From Mesorhizobium sp. AR10 (GTDB lineage Bacteria > Pseudomonadota > Alphaproteobacteria > Rhizobiales > Rhizobiaceae), in the NCBI RefSeq assembly GCF_024746795.1, contig NZ_CP080524.1, forward strand, positions 1,488,001-1,552,000: a DNA stretch of 64,000 bases, given 5' to 3'. Position 1 is the first letter of the stretch, and each line of letters starts with the position of its first letter. The notes under the pieces were generated by a model. The model was not told the DNA's origin. It saw nothing but the letters and a program-made list of their open reading frames with translations, and searched no databases. Below, piece after piece: positions 24,985-33,350 of this stretch. The position numbers were made by a program, and so were the translations under genes.

Positions 24985-25632
24985 TCAGTCCTCGAAACGC
25001 GGTGCGGTTTCGTCGAGCAGCGCATTGGCGCTACCCACCGCCGTCTTCGGATCGACGCCATCGGCGAAGACGGCGCTGGACAGTGCCACGAATTCGGCAC
25101 CGGTGGCGGCGACCGCTTCCACCGAGGCGAGGTCGGAGCCGGCCATGACGATGCACGGGATCTGGATCACGTCCGCCCACCATTGCCCAAGCGACAGGTT
25201 GCGGGGGTGCGGCTCCGGCTTGTTGTCGTAGCCGAAGCGGCCGAAGAAAATGTAGTCGGGCCGCGTCTCGCCGAGCTCCAGCGCATCGTCGCGGGTCTTG
25301 GCGCCGCCTGTGCCGACCATCATCTTGGCTTGGAAGTGTTCGATCGTCTCGGCGAGCTCGACCTTGCCGACCTCGACATGGATGCCGTCGGCCTGGACGC
25401 GGCCGGCAATGCGGGTATCGCCGGCAATGATGACAGCGACACCGGCGGCCTGCGCCAGCGGCACGATTTGTTCGGCGAAGGCCTGGAAGGAGGCCTCGTC
25501 CATGCCGTTCTCGGGCAGGATCAGCGACGCAACGTCGCCGCCCTCGAAGGCTGCGCCGATGCGTTGCACCGATGCGCCTGGCGGCGCGATCAGCACGATG
25601 CGGCAGCGGTTGGGTGGTGTTGCGTCATTCAT
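24985..25632 (-). CDS. Divergent ThiE/TenI-like protein
   Basis: A 215-residue TIM-barrel protein related to thiamine phosphate synthase. Family-like segments are ADGIHVEVGKVELAETIEHF, MVGTGGAKTRDDALELG, RPDYIFFGRFGYDN and ATGAEFVALSSAVF. However, ThiE residues that bind the pyrimidine diphosphate (a Q-x-R-x-K motif and IND) are not present: the matching stretch reads AVIIAGDTRIA. It may be a TenI-like or otherwise repurposed member. It starts at ATG 25632 and is followed by the Sel1-repeat gene. A true thiE elsewhere would settle its role. Confidence 0.7.
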   Translation of the reverse strand: MNDATPPNRCRIVLIAPPGASVQRIGAAFEGGDVASLILPENGMDEASFQAFAEQIVPLAQAAGVAVIIAGDTRIAGRVQADGIHVEVGKVELAETIEHFQAKMMVGTGGAKTRDDALELGETRPDYIFFGRFGYDNKPEPHPRNLSLGQWWADVIQIPCIVMAGSDLASVEAVAATGAEFVALSSAVFADGVDPKTAVGSANALLDETAPRFED

Positions 25633-25810
25633 TGGTTTCGATCCCGGTTTTCGCCTATGCCGGGCGAAGATGGTTGGATTGCGGCATAGAGCAAAGAGCC
25701 CGCCTTGAACAGGCGGGCAGGCAGGATCGCGATTTGGCCGTCGAACAGCGGAAAACAACTCTACCTGGATTGTCTCGATATCGGCTGGCGAACGATCACG
25801 GCGGGGTGAC

Positions 25811-26716
25811 TCACTTGATTGCTTGCGAACCCTCGATCGACGGCTTCGCCCTCCATAGCGTCCAGCCGAGATTCATGCCGGCGGCGGCGATCAGGATGGC
25901 GGCGGCGCCGGCGATCTGGGTCGGGTGCAGCCGATGGCCGAAGGCAATGACATCGACCAGGATCGCGACCACGGGGTAGATGAAGGACAGCGACCCCTGC
26001 AGATGCGTCGGCAGCTTCTGGATGGCGCCATACATCAAAATGTACATGAAGCCGGTATGGACGATGCCGAGCGTCGCCAGCATGCTCCAGCTCCAGGCAT
26101 CGGTGGGAAGCTGGGAAAGATTGGCAAACGGCGCGAGCACGACGACGCCGACGCAAACTTGGATGAGAGCGATCAGCTGCGGCGGTGTGCCCTTGAGCTT
26201 CTTGGTGACGATGGCGGCGACGGCCCAGAAGAAAGCCGCTACCAGCGCCATCACGATGCCGGTAAAGTAATCGGTGCCGACGTCACCTGCGTCAGGCGTG
26301 GCCTGCACGATCAGCACCATGCCGGCGAAGGCGATGCCAAGCCAGGTCAGCTTTGTCAGCGTCAACCGTTCGCCGAAGAAAAAAGCGCCGAAGCCGACCA
26401 GCATTAAGGGCTGGGTGTTGTAGACCGCGGTGGCAATCGAGATCGAGGCGCGGGAAAACGAACTGAACAGCAGCAGCCAGTTGATGACGATGGCAGCGCC
26501 GCCAAGAGCGGCGATGCCGATGATGCGCAGCGACAACCTGCCACGCAGCAACCCAAGGGCTGCACAGATGACCAGCAGCGTTATCGCACCGAAGGCGCAG
26601 CGCCAGAACACGACGTCCATGATGGGCTGGCCGGAGAGCACGACGAACCAGCCGATCGTACCCAGGATCGCCATTGCGGCGGACATCTCGATCGTGCCGC
26701 GTACCGTGTTGTCCAT
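25811..26716 (-). CDS. EamA/DMT family transporter
   Basis: A 301-residue inner membrane protein with ten helices arranged as two EamA repeats (about residues 10-138 and 150-285). Segments such as WRCAFGAITLLVICAALGLL, AVYNTQPLMLVGFGAFFFGERL and GSLSFIYPVVAILVDVIAFG are typical of the drug/metabolite exporter family. The start at 26716 is preceded by GGAGG; the longer frame begins 10 residues earlier. It is divergent from an Lrp/AsnC regulator, an arrangement often seen for amino acid exporters, so it may export an amino acid. Confidence 0.9.
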   Translation of the reverse strand: MDNTVRGTIEMSAAMAILGTIGWFVVLSGQPIMDVVFWRCAFGAITLLVICAALGLLRGRLSLRIIGIAALGGAAIVINWLLLFSSFSRASISIATAVYNTQPLMLVGFGAFFFGERLTLTKLTWLGIAFAGMVLIVQATPDAGDVGTDYFTGIVMALVAAFFWAVAAIVTKKLKGTPPQLIALIQVCVGVVVLAPFANLSQLPTDAWSWSMLATLGIVHTGFMYILMYGAIQKLPTHLQGSLSFIYPVVAILVDVIAFGHRLHPTQIAGAAAILIAAAGMNLGWTLWRAKPSIEGSQAIK

Positions 26717-26848
26717 CAGAGACCTCCAAAGCCATTGATGCTTCATAATCTCATGTTGGATTGGCGCTTTCCACGGAATGTAAAAGGAGATATACGATAA
26801 CAGCCTAATTATCTAAGGTGCATCCTGCTTTCACCTAAGGAATGCAAA
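26717..26848. promoter_or_regulatory. Divergent promoter region between EamA transporter and Lrp regulator
   Basis: A 132-base A+T-rich gap, unusually so for this window (for example 26780-26815), fits an Lrp-type binding region with promoters for both genes. I cannot place exact boxes. Confidence 0.4.
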
Positions 26849-27301
26849 ATGCTGGATGAGCTGGACCGACGTCTTCTGGATATCCTGGTCAGGGATTCGC
26901 GAACCTCGCTGAAGGACCTGGCGCAGCAGGTCGGGCTGTCGTCGCCGAGTGTCTCGGAACGGCTTCGACGTCTCGAGGATCGCGGCGTTATCAGGGCCTT
27001 CACCATCGAGATCGACCCGCAAGCGCTCGGCTACTCCTTGCAGGCGATCGTTCGCATCCGGCCCTTGCCTGGCAAGCTGCATATCGTTCAGAAGCTGATC
27101 GAGGAGATCCCGGAGTTTGGCGAATGCGACAAGGTCACCGGCGATGACTGTTTCGTCGCCCGCCTTTTTGTGCGCTCGATCGGCGACCTTGACGGGATTC
27201 TCGATCGTATCGCCGACAAGGCCGAAACCAGCACCGCGATTATCAAGGCGCAGCCGATCCGGCGGCGGCCGCCACCGCTCGGCCCCATGCCAAACATGTG
27301 A
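26849..27301 (+). CDS. Lrp/AsnC family transcriptional regulator
   Basis: A 150-residue regulator: winged helix in residues 1-60 (MLDELDRRLLDILVRDSRTS, then LKDLAQQVGLSSPSVSERLRRLEDRGVIRAF) and a RAM ligand domain in 65-145 with CDKVTGDDCFVARLFV, the usual motif preceding the effector site. It is divergent from the EamA exporter, its likely target. The C-terminal tail RRRPPPLGPMPNM is basic and proline-rich. The next gene, TauE/SafE, begins 95 bases later. Confidence 0.95.
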   Translation: MLDELDRRLLDILVRDSRTSLKDLAQQVGLSSPSVSERLRRLEDRGVIRAFTIEIDPQALGYSLQAIVRIRPLPGKLHIVQKLIEEIPEFGECDKVTGDDCFVARLFVRSIGDLDGILDRIADKAETSTAIIKAQPIRRRPPPLGPMPNM

Positions 27302-27396
27302 CCGGTGCCGGCGCGCTGCCGCCATTTTTGCAGTCGCGGCGGGATTGTTTCTCGGCTATTCCAGAATTCACGCCTTTCCCTCCAGCTTCCCCTTCC

Positions 27397-28167
27397 ATGA
27401 CAGGTCTGCTCGCCGATCCCTGGTTTTATGCCGCCGCCATTCCGGCGGTCATTCTTGTCGGCCTGTCGAAAGGCGGCTTCGGCGGAGCCGTCGGCTTTGT
27501 CGGCGTGCCCTTGATGGCGCTGACCATGCCGCCGGTGCAGGCGGCCGCTATTCTGCTGCCGATTCTGTGCCTGATGGACATCGTCTCTGTGTGGACATGG
27601 TGGGGCGTCTACGACCGCAAGATGCTGGTCGACATGATGCCGGGCGCCGTGATCGGCATCGGTCTTGGCTGGCTGACGGCGGCGCTCGTTACCGAGGAGA
27701 TGGTGCGGCTGATCGTCGGCGCGGTCGCCCTGATCTTCGTGCTGCGCTGGCTTTATCTGCAGTTTCGCCACGGCGCCGACCATGCGGTGGCGCCCAACCG
27801 CGTCGCTGCCGCCATCTGGGGGGCGGTCGCCGGCTTCACCAGCTTCGTCGCCCATGTCGGCGGCCCACCCTTCCAGGTCTATGCGCTGCCGATACGGCTC
27901 GATCCGAAAGTGCTGTCGGGTACCGCGGCGATCTTCTTCGCCGCCACCAACGCGCTGAAGCTCGTGCCCTATTTCGCGCTCGGCCAGTTCGACACCGCCA
28001 ATCTGACCGCATCGGTGGTGCTGGTGCCACTGGCGCCGCTCTCGACCATCGCCGGCGCCTGGCTGGTGCGGCGGATGCGGCCGGAACTGTTCTACCCCTT
28101 CACCTATGCGACCGTGGCGGTCGTCGCGGTCAAACTTCTGTGGGACGGGATCGCCGGCCTTCTTTAG
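27397..28167 (+). CDS. TauE/SafE (TSUP) family membrane transporter
   Basis: A 256-residue protein with about eight membrane helices. The family motif GLSKGGFGGAVGFVGVPLMAL lies near residues 18-38, and the mid-protein GGPPFQVYALPIRLDP near 150 is the second family signature. Members export sulfite, sulfoacetate and similar anions. The start ATG at 27397 begins the first membrane segment; the frame is also open from a GTG at 27298 overlapping the Lrp stop. Substrate is unknown. Confidence 0.88.
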   Translation: MTGLLADPWFYAAAIPAVILVGLSKGGFGGAVGFVGVPLMALTMPPVQAAAILLPILCLMDIVSVWTWWGVYDRKMLVDMMPGAVIGIGLGWLTAALVTEEMVRLIVGAVALIFVLRWLYLQFRHGADHAVAPNRVAAAIWGAVAGFTSFVAHVGGPPFQVYALPIRLDPKVLSGTAAIFFAATNALKLVPYFALGQFDTANLTASVVLVPLAPLSTIAGAWLVRRMRPELFYPFTYATVAVVAVKLLWDGIAGLL

Positions 28168-28204
28168 AGCCTGATCCATCCCGATGGATCGGATGTTTTC
28201 GGGG
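28168..28204. repeat. Short dyad after TauE/SafE
   Basis: GATCCATC-CC-GATGGATC forms a perfect 8-bp hairpin near 28173-28190, followed by GGATGTTTTC. It may act as a weak terminator or be a rhizobial intergenic palindrome. Confidence 0.5.
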
Positions 28205-28243
28205 TCTAGACGGTGACAGCGTTGGGGCCCGTCACCTGCTTGT

Positions 28244-28795
28244 TCACGCGTGGGCTGGCGCCATCCGCCGTGCGCCGCCAAATGCCATGGCGACACCGGC
28301 CGCCAGCACCGCCACCATAGCGCCAAGGATGGCGACATCGTCCAGGGTCGGCTTCAGCACCATGTCGGCCACCACCACCAACATCACCGCATAGTCGATC
28401 TTGCCGAAGGCGAGCATGCGCCGCGCAAGATCCATGGCGGCCGGGCTGATCCCCTCTTTCTCGACCAGGGCGAGCATCTTGTCGGCGGTTGGCTTGAACA
28501 CAACTGTGCCGGTCAAGAAGGCAGCCGCAAAGCCCAAAAGGGCGATGACGATCCACAGGTTGGAAAAGCCGATCCAGAACCAGGCCATGACCAGGCCGAA
28601 AAGCAGCGTCAGCATCGACATCGGCGCGAACAGCCTGTTGCCCAGCTGGGCCACGGTGCGCATGATGAACATCACATTTTCGCGATTGCCGGCTCGATCG
28701 GCGAGCACGCCTAGCAGCATCAGCGTGAAGCCGCCGCCGACCCAGATGGTCGCCGTAACAATGTGCAGAAACTTGACGATCGAGTACCAGTCCAC
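28244..28795 (-). CDS. DUF2269-like integral membrane protein
   Basis: A 183-residue protein with five membrane segments, beginning VDWYSIVKFLHIVTATIWVGGG, a haem-protein-like His (FLHIVTATIWVGG) early in helix 1 as in DUF2269/CopD-related families. Later segments are FAPMSMLTLLFGLVMAWFWIG, WIVIALLGFAAAFLTGTVVF and the tail VAILGAMVAVLAAGVAMAF. A GTG start at 28795 is chosen: AGGGG precedes it, and codons upstream in this frame do not look coding. Function is unknown. Confidence 0.75.
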   Translation of the reverse strand: MDWYSIVKFLHIVTATIWVGGGFTLMLLGVLADRAGNRENVMFIMRTVAQLGNRLFAPMSMLTLLFGLVMAWFWIGFSNLWIVIALLGFAAAFLTGTVVFKPTADKMLALVEKEGISPAAMDLARRMLAFGKIDYAVMLVVVADMVLKPTLDDVAILGAMVAVLAAGVAMAFGGARRMAPAHA

Positions 28796-29054
28796 GGTTA
28801 TTCCCCTGGATGTCTTGATGATTGCAGACGGTGCAAGATCGCTCCGCCTCGTTTTGAGGAATGGGCGTTTAGCGTGGTGCCTGTTTCGGAACGATGTCGC
28901 GCGCAAGGCCGGTTTGTTTCGTCGTTGCGCAGCGCAGCCGCAATACCGACGGTGTGGAAGGCCTGAGCGGGCCCCTGATGCGATCCTGAAAGGTCGGTCG
29001 GCTGTGCTGTTACGGCACAGAAGGGAAGCGCTCGATCGAAAAATATCGATGCCG

Positions 29055-29069
29055 TTAAGGCTTCATTAA
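29055..29069 (+). promoter_or_regulatory. CtrA-type box upstream of the orphan sRNA
   Basis: TTAA-GGCTTCA-TTAA is an exact TTAA-N7-TTAA. A TACTAT -10-like element follows at 29084-29089, 14 bases later. This is the spacing at CtrA-activated promoters, where the box replaces the -35 element. The predicted start is near 29096. Confidence 0.6.
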
Positions 29070-29093
29070 GCTTTACAGGCGTTTACTATGGCC

Positions 29094-29192
29094 ATCCAGT
29101 TATCTGGATTCTTACCGAGTGGTTGGAGCCACTTCGTTTGACGCCTCCCTGTTAAACTCCTGAGAGCCGCCTTATCCGCGGCTCTTTTTTTG
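29094..29192 (+). ncRNA. Orphan trans-acting sRNA candidate
   Basis: About 99 nt with three hairpins. The first is ATCCAG-TTAT-CTGGAT (29094-29109). The second is GAGTGG-TTGGAG-CCACTT (29117-29134). The third is the terminator AGAGCCGC/GCGGCTCT (29163-29185) followed by seven T. The single-stranded part between hairpins 2 and 3 carries CU-rich segments (CCTCCCTG and CTCCTG) that could pair with Shine-Dalgarno sites. No protein gene ends nearby on this strand: the last is at 28167. Structure and CU motifs resemble rhizobial sRNA families with anti-SD loops (for example the alpha-r14/suhB type, from memory). Start is estimated. Confidence 0.7.
29163..29192 (+). terminator. Intrinsic terminator of the orphan sRNA
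   Basis: Eight-bp stem AGAGCCGC/GCGGCTCT with a 7-base loop and a run of seven T (29185-29191). Confidence 0.88.
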
Positions 29193-29226
29193 TCCGCGTT
29201 TCCCTAGGGCGTCCGGAACAGCGCCG

Positions 29227-29241
29227 TTAACCGTTTGTTAA
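29227..29241 (+). promoter_or_regulatory. CtrA-type box upstream of DUF1465
   Basis: TTAA-CCGTTTG-TTAA, an exact TTAA-N7-TTAA, 115 bases before the DUF1465 start and 35 bases after the sRNA terminator. Confidence 0.5.
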
Positions 29242-29355
29242 ACATGTGCTTGCCTTCGCCGGTGACGAAGCGCATTTTCAAAGCTCAGTCGTTTAGGGTG
29301 CGGGCGTGACGGTGATGAAGCCGAATCAGCCAGCGGGTATTGCAGGGGCGTATCG

Positions 29356-29883
29356 ATGAACGAGCCTTCGAAGGGCGCGAAAACCATTAAACTGGCGGAA
29401 CGCCGGGTTTTCTCCCAATCCTTCAAGCCGCTTTACCAGGAAGGCATGGGGCTGGTCGAGCAGGCGGCCGAATATCTCGACGGCAAGGGCCGGGCCGAGG
29501 CCAAGAAGCTGTCCAGGCTGGCGGCGACGCTCTATGCGGCCGAGTCGATGCGGCTTACCACGAGGCTGATGCAGGTCGCCTCCTGGCTGCTTTTGCAGCG
29601 GGCCGCGAATTCCGGCGAGATGACCCGCGACCAGGTCGCTTCGGAAAAGTCCAAGGTGCGTCTCGACACCGCTTCCGCGCATGACGAAGCGGCCGGCTGG
29701 GCCGAATTGCCCAAGGATTTCCTCGACCTCGTCACCCGCTCGTTGCGGCTGCAGGCGCTGGTGCGCCGCATGGACGAGGAAATCTACGGCGGCGCCATGG
29801 TCGACACGCCGCCCGCGGCCCGCCGCGTCAATCCGGTTTCCGACCAGATCACGCTGCTAAACACGGCTTTCGCCCGCGGCTGA
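29356..29883 (+). CDS. DUF1465 family protein
   Basis: A 175-residue cytoplasmic, helical protein conserved in alphaproteobacteria. Visible conserved parts are LAERRVFSQSFKPLYQEGMGLVEQAA, AEAKKLSRLAATLYAAESMRLTTRLMQVASWLLLQRA and the tail VNPVSDQITLLNTAFARG. No enzyme motif is present, and the biochemical role is unknown. A CtrA-type box at 29227-29241 suggests cell-cycle-dependent transcription. ruvC follows 190 bases later after a palindromic repeat. Confidence 0.85.
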   Translation: MNEPSKGAKTIKLAERRVFSQSFKPLYQEGMGLVEQAAEYLDGKGRAEAKKLSRLAATLYAAESMRLTTRLMQVASWLLLQRAANSGEMTRDQVASEKSKVRLDTASAHDEAAGWAELPKDFLDLVTRSLRLQALVRRMDEEIYGGAMVDTPPAARRVNPVSDQITLLNTAFARG

Positions 29884-29904
29884 CGGCCTGCTTGATAATT
29901 CTAC

Positions 29905-29990
29905 TCTGACGGACATCGCCTTTCTGCGCTTCCGGTGCTCACGTACTCAAGTACGCTCCGCTCCGGTTCTCGAAAACCACGCCATCAAGC
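29905..29990. repeat. Palindromic intergenic repeat before ruvC
   Basis: Centred on CGTACT-ca-AGTACG, with flanking CTTCCGG and CTCCGG segments. A common rhizobial intergenic type; no gene is present here. Confidence 0.55.
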
Positions 29991-30073
29991 AGCCTGCACA
30001 CCGTTGCGGTGGGTTGTTTCTGGTTTGTTCACATTTCACTGGCATCGCTGTCCGCCGGAGGTAGACTTGGCGG

Positions 30074-30583
30074 ATGGGGGAAGCGATTCGCATAATCGGC
30101 ATCGATCCGGGGCTCAGGCGCACCGGCTGGGGCATCGTCGAGAGCCTCGGCAACTCGCTGCGCTTCGTCGCCTCCGGTACCGTGCGTTCCGACGACAAGG
30201 CGGCGTTGGCGACGCGCCTTTGCCAATTACATGACGGGCTCACCGAGATCCTGCATGCGGCCATGCCGCACGAGGCTGCGGTCGAGCAGACCTTCGTCAA
30301 CAAGGACGCAGCAGCGACGCTGAAACTCGGCCAGGCGCGCGGCATCGCCATGCTGGTTCCGGCGCGCGCGGGTTTGCTGGTTGCCGAATATGCGCCCAAC
30401 GCCATCAAGAAGGCGGTGATCGGAGTCGGCCATGGCGACAAGAAACAGATCCATATGATGGTGAGGGTGTTGATGCCGAAGGCGACTTTCGACACCGACG
30501 ATGCCGCCGACGCGCTGGCCATCGCCATCTGCCATGCGCATCACCGGCAGAGCGTCGCCTACCGGATGGCAGCGCTGGCATGA
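30074..30583 (+). CDS. ruvC: Holliday junction endonuclease RuvC
   Basis: A 169-residue nuclease that resolves Holliday junctions as a homodimer with RuvAB. The RNase H-like acidic active site is clear: D11 in [15 protein letters not shown]71 in [12 protein letters not shown], and the C-terminal pair in [16 protein letters not shown] (D143 and D146). GQARG and the basic [15 protein letters not shown] segment are also family marks. First gene of a ruvC-ruvA-ruvB operon; ruvA starts 27 bases later. Confidence 0.97.
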   Translation: MGEAIRIIGIDPGLRRTGWGIVESLGNSLRFVASGTVRSDDKAALATRLCQLHDGLTEILHAAMPHEAAVEQTFVNKDAAATLKLGQARGIAMLVPARAGLLVAEYAPNAIKKAVIGVGHGDKKQIHMMVRVLMPKATFDTDDAADALAIAICHAHHRQSVAYRMAALA

Positions 30584-30610
30584 GGGGTCACGCATGATCG
30601 GCAAGCCCAA

Positions 30611-31231
30611 ATGATCGGCAAACTCAGGGGTACACTGGACGAAATCGACGAGGATTTCTGCATCGTCGACGTGCATGGCGTCGGCTATGTCGCTTATTGC
30701 TCGGTCCGCACGCTGGCGGCTCTGCCGGCGCCCGGCGAGGCGGTGGTGCTGTTCATCGAGACCTATGTGCGCGAGGACATGCTGCGGCTCTACGGATTCC
30801 AGTCGGTGCTGGAGCGCGAGTGGTTCCGACTGCTGATGAGCAATGTGCAGGGCGTCGGCGCCAAGGTGGCGCTGGCCATCCTGTCGACGCTGGCGCCGGC
30901 CGATCTCGCCAATGCCATCGCGCTACGCGACATAGCGATGGTCAGCCGCGCACCGGGCGTCGGCAAGAAGGTGGCCGAGCGCATCGTCACCGAATTGAAG
31001 AACAAGGCGCCGGCATATGCCGGTTCTGCCTCCGGCACCATCGGCCTGAAGCAGGAGCTCGGCGAAGGCGTGGCGCCGGCGCCGATCACCGACGCCGTCT
31101 CGGCGCTGGTCAATCTCGGCTATTCGCGCGACACCGCCGCCAATGCGGTGGCGGCGGCGCTGAAGACCGCCGGTGAAGACGCGGATGCGTCGAAGCTGAT
31201 CCGCTTCGGCCTGAAGGAGCTGGCGCGGTGA
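30611..31231 (+). CDS. ruvA: Holliday junction branch migration protein RuvA
   Basis: A 206-residue protein that binds four-way junctions and targets RuvB to them. The OB-fold domain I ([26 protein letters not shown]) comes first. Domain II contains the helix-hairpin-helix pairs ([18 protein letters not shown] and [16 protein letters not shown]). The flexible linker near residues 135-150 leads to C-terminal domain III ([20 protein letters not shown]), which contacts RuvB. Lies between ruvC and ruvB. Confidence 0.97.
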   Translation: MIGKLRGTLDEIDEDFCIVDVHGVGYVAYCSVRTLAALPAPGEAVVLFIETYVREDMLRLYGFQSVLEREWFRLLMSNVQGVGAKVALAILSTLAPADLANAIALRDIAMVSRAPGVGKKVAERIVTELKNKAPAYAGSASGTIGLKQELGEGVAPAPITDAVSALVNLGYSRDTAANAVAAALKTAGEDADASKLIRFGLKELAR

Positions 31232-31274
31232 GGCGTCGCTTGTCCCGTTCCCTCCCCTGTGCAAGGAAGGCGGC

Positions 31275-32312
31275 ATGAGCCTTTCGCCCCGACTGATTGC
31301 GCCCGACAAGCGTGGCGAGGACGCCGAGCAGACCTTGCGGCCGCAAACGCTTGACGATTTCGTCGGCCAGGCGGCGGTGCGGGCCAATCTCAAGGTCTTC
31401 ATCGAGGCCGCCAAGGGGCGCAGCGAGGCGCTCGACCATGTGCTGTTCGTCGGGCCGCCCGGCCTAGGCAAGACGACGCTGGCGCAGATCATGGCGCGCG
31501 AGCTCGGCGTCAATTTCCGCTCGACCTCCGGTCCGGTCATCGCCAAGGCCGGCGATCTCGCGGCACTCCTCACCAATCTCGAAGACCGTGACGTGCTGTT
31601 CATCGACGAGATCCACCGGCTCAATCCGGCGGTGGAGGAAATCCTCTATCCGGCGATGGAGGATTTCCAGCTCGACCTGATCATCGGCGAGGGACCGGCG
31701 GCACGCTCGGTCAAGATCGACCTCGCCCGCTTTACGCTGGTCGCCGCCACCACCCGCCTTGGCCTCCTGACCAACCCGCTGCGCGACCGCTTCGGCATTC
31801 CGGTGCGGCTCAATTTCTATTCGGTCGAGGAACTGGAGCAGATCGTGCGGCGCGGCGCGCGCATCCTTGCCATGCCGCTCGGCGACGATGGCGCGCTGGA
31901 GATTGCGCGCCGGGCGCGCGGCACGCCGCGCATCGCCGGCCGGCTGCTGCGCCGCGTGCGCGATTTCGCCAGCGTGGCCGGTGACGGGCATGTCGACAGA
32001 CAGATCGCCGATGAGGCACTGACGCGGCTGGAGGTCGATGCGCTCGGCCTCGACGCGCTCGACCGGCGCTACCTCTCCATGATCGCGCGGAACTTTGGCG
32101 GCGGGCCGGTCGGTATCGAGACGATCGCGGCGGGGCTTTCCGAGCCGCGCGACGCCATCGAGGACATTATCGAGCCCTATCTGATCCAGCAGGGTTTCAT
32201 CCAGCGCACGCCGCGCGGCCGCGTGCTGACGGCCAATGCCTGGCGGCATCTCGGCCTCGATGCGCCGAAGGATCTGGCGCAGCAGCAGATCAGCCTGTTC
32301 CAGGAAGAATAG
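31275..32312 (+). CDS. ruvB: Holliday junction helicase RuvB
   Basis: A 345-residue AAA+ motor. Walker [10 protein letters not shown] is at about residues 60-68, Walker [10 protein letters not shown] follows near 111-119, and the sensor/arginine finger region GATTR-like [18 protein letters not shown] is near 157-174. The C-terminal winged helix ([23 protein letters not shown]) binds DNA. It forms the hexamer driving branch migration on RuvA-bound junctions. Last gene of ruvCAB; the next gene starts 129 bases later. Confidence 0.98.
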   Translation: MSLSPRLIAPDKRGEDAEQTLRPQTLDDFVGQAAVRANLKVFIEAAKGRSEALDHVLFVGPPGLGKTTLAQIMARELGVNFRSTSGPVIAKAGDLAALLTNLEDRDVLFIDEIHRLNPAVEEILYPAMEDFQLDLIIGEGPAARSVKIDLARFTLVAATTRLGLLTNPLRDRFGIPVRLNFYSVEELEQIVRRGARILAMPLGDDGALEIARRARGTPRIAGRLLRRVRDFASVAGDGHVDRQIADEALTRLEVDALGLDALDRRYLSMIARNFGGGPVGIETIAAGLSEPRDAIEDIIEPYLIQQGFIQRTPRGRVLTANAWRHLGLDAPKDLAQQQISLFQEE

Positions 32313-32441
32313 CGACCAGCTCTGCCGGCTTCGTTGCTGCGCAAAATCTCCTCATCCTGGTCGGCTTGCCGGCGCATTTGCGGATTTTAACGAGGCTTCG
32401 CGCTGTGGGACAGTCGGTCCCAACAACCGCCGGAGCTGACC

Positions 32442-33344
32442 TTGATCACCAGACGTGGTTTCCTGCGCTTCATCGGTAGCTCGTTTCTATCGGCCGTGTC
32501 GCTCAGTGCCTATGCGGTCGGCATCGAGCCGATGCTGTTGACGCATGTGAAGCGCTATTCCCTGACGCCACCACATTGGCCGGTGGGTTTGCGGCTGCGC
32601 GTCGTTGCGCTTGCCGACATCCATGCCTGCCGTCCCTGGATGACGCCTGAGCGGATCGCTTCGCTTGTCGAGCAGGCGAACGCATTGCAGCCGGATCTGA
32701 TTGTCCTGCTTGGCGACTACGCAGCCGGTACCCGCCTGGTCTCGGACTGGGTCGATGCGTCGGAATGGGCTCCGGCTCTGTCCGGCCTCAAGGCGCCGCT
32801 CGGCGTGTGGTCGATCCTTGGCAATCACGACTGGTGGGATGATCGTTCCGCGCAGCAGGCCGGGGCCGGGCCGACGATAGCGCGCATTGCGCTCGAGCGT
32901 GCCGGCATCCCGGTGCTGGAGAACGATGTCGTACGCCTGGAAAAGGACGGACATGGCTTCTGGCTGGCCGGACTTGCGGACCAGCTCGCATTGCGACCGG
33001 GCTGGGGCCGCACCCGATTCAAGGGATTGGATGATCTCCGTGGCACCCTTGCGAAGGTGAACGACCGGTCTCCAGTCATCCTGCTCGCGCATGAGCCGGA
33101 CATATTCCCGAAGGTGCCGTGGCAGGTTTCGTTGACCCTGTCCGGCCACACCCATGGCGGACAAGTGCGGCTGTTCGGTTATTCACCGGTCGTGCCATCC
33201 CGGTTCGGTAACCGCTATGCCTATGGCCATATCGTCGAGCACGATCGCAACCTGATCGTCTCCGGCGGTCTGGGCTTTAGCATCCTGCCGGTGCGTTTTG
33301 GTATGCGCCCGGAAATCGTGTCGATTGATCTTGGCTCGCCCTAA
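32442..33344 (+). CDS. Tat-exported metallophosphoesterase (YaeI/YkuE-like)
   Basis: A 300-residue calcineurin-like phosphoesterase. The N-terminus carries a twin-arginine signal (TRRGFLRFIGSSFLSAVSLS), so it is folded before export. Metal motifs are ADIHACRPWM, LLGDYAAG, LGNHDWWDD and SGHTHGGQVRLF, in the usual order. A TTG start at 32442 is used: CGGAG lies 8 bases upstream and it is the only start that keeps the Tat motif. Relatives hydrolyse UDP-diacylglucosamine or cyclic nucleotides; the substrate here is unproven. Confidence 0.88.
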   Translation: MITRRGFLRFIGSSFLSAVSLSAYAVGIEPMLLTHVKRYSLTPPHWPVGLRLRVVALADIHACRPWMTPERIASLVEQANALQPDLIVLLGDYAAGTRLVSDWVDASEWAPALSGLKAPLGVWSILGNHDWWDDRSAQQAGAGPTIARIALERAGIPVLENDVVRLEKDGHGFWLAGLADQLALRPGWGRTRFKGLDDLRGTLAKVNDRSPVILLAHEPDIFPKVPWQVSLTLSGHTHGGQVRLFGYSPVVPSRFGNRYAYGHIVEHDRNLIVSGGLGFSILPVRFGMRPEIVSIDLGSP

Positions 33345-33350
33345 ACGCCC

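Larger units (their letters stand above)
28796..29355. other. 560-base regulatory region holding an sRNA and two CtrA boxes
   Basis: No protein gene is supported. It contains a TTAA-N7-TTAA box at 29055-29069, an orphan sRNA at about 29094-29192 with a strong terminator, and a second TTAA-N7-TTAA box at 29227-29241 before the DUF1465 gene. The left half (28796-29040) shows no recognisable element. Confidence 0.7.
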
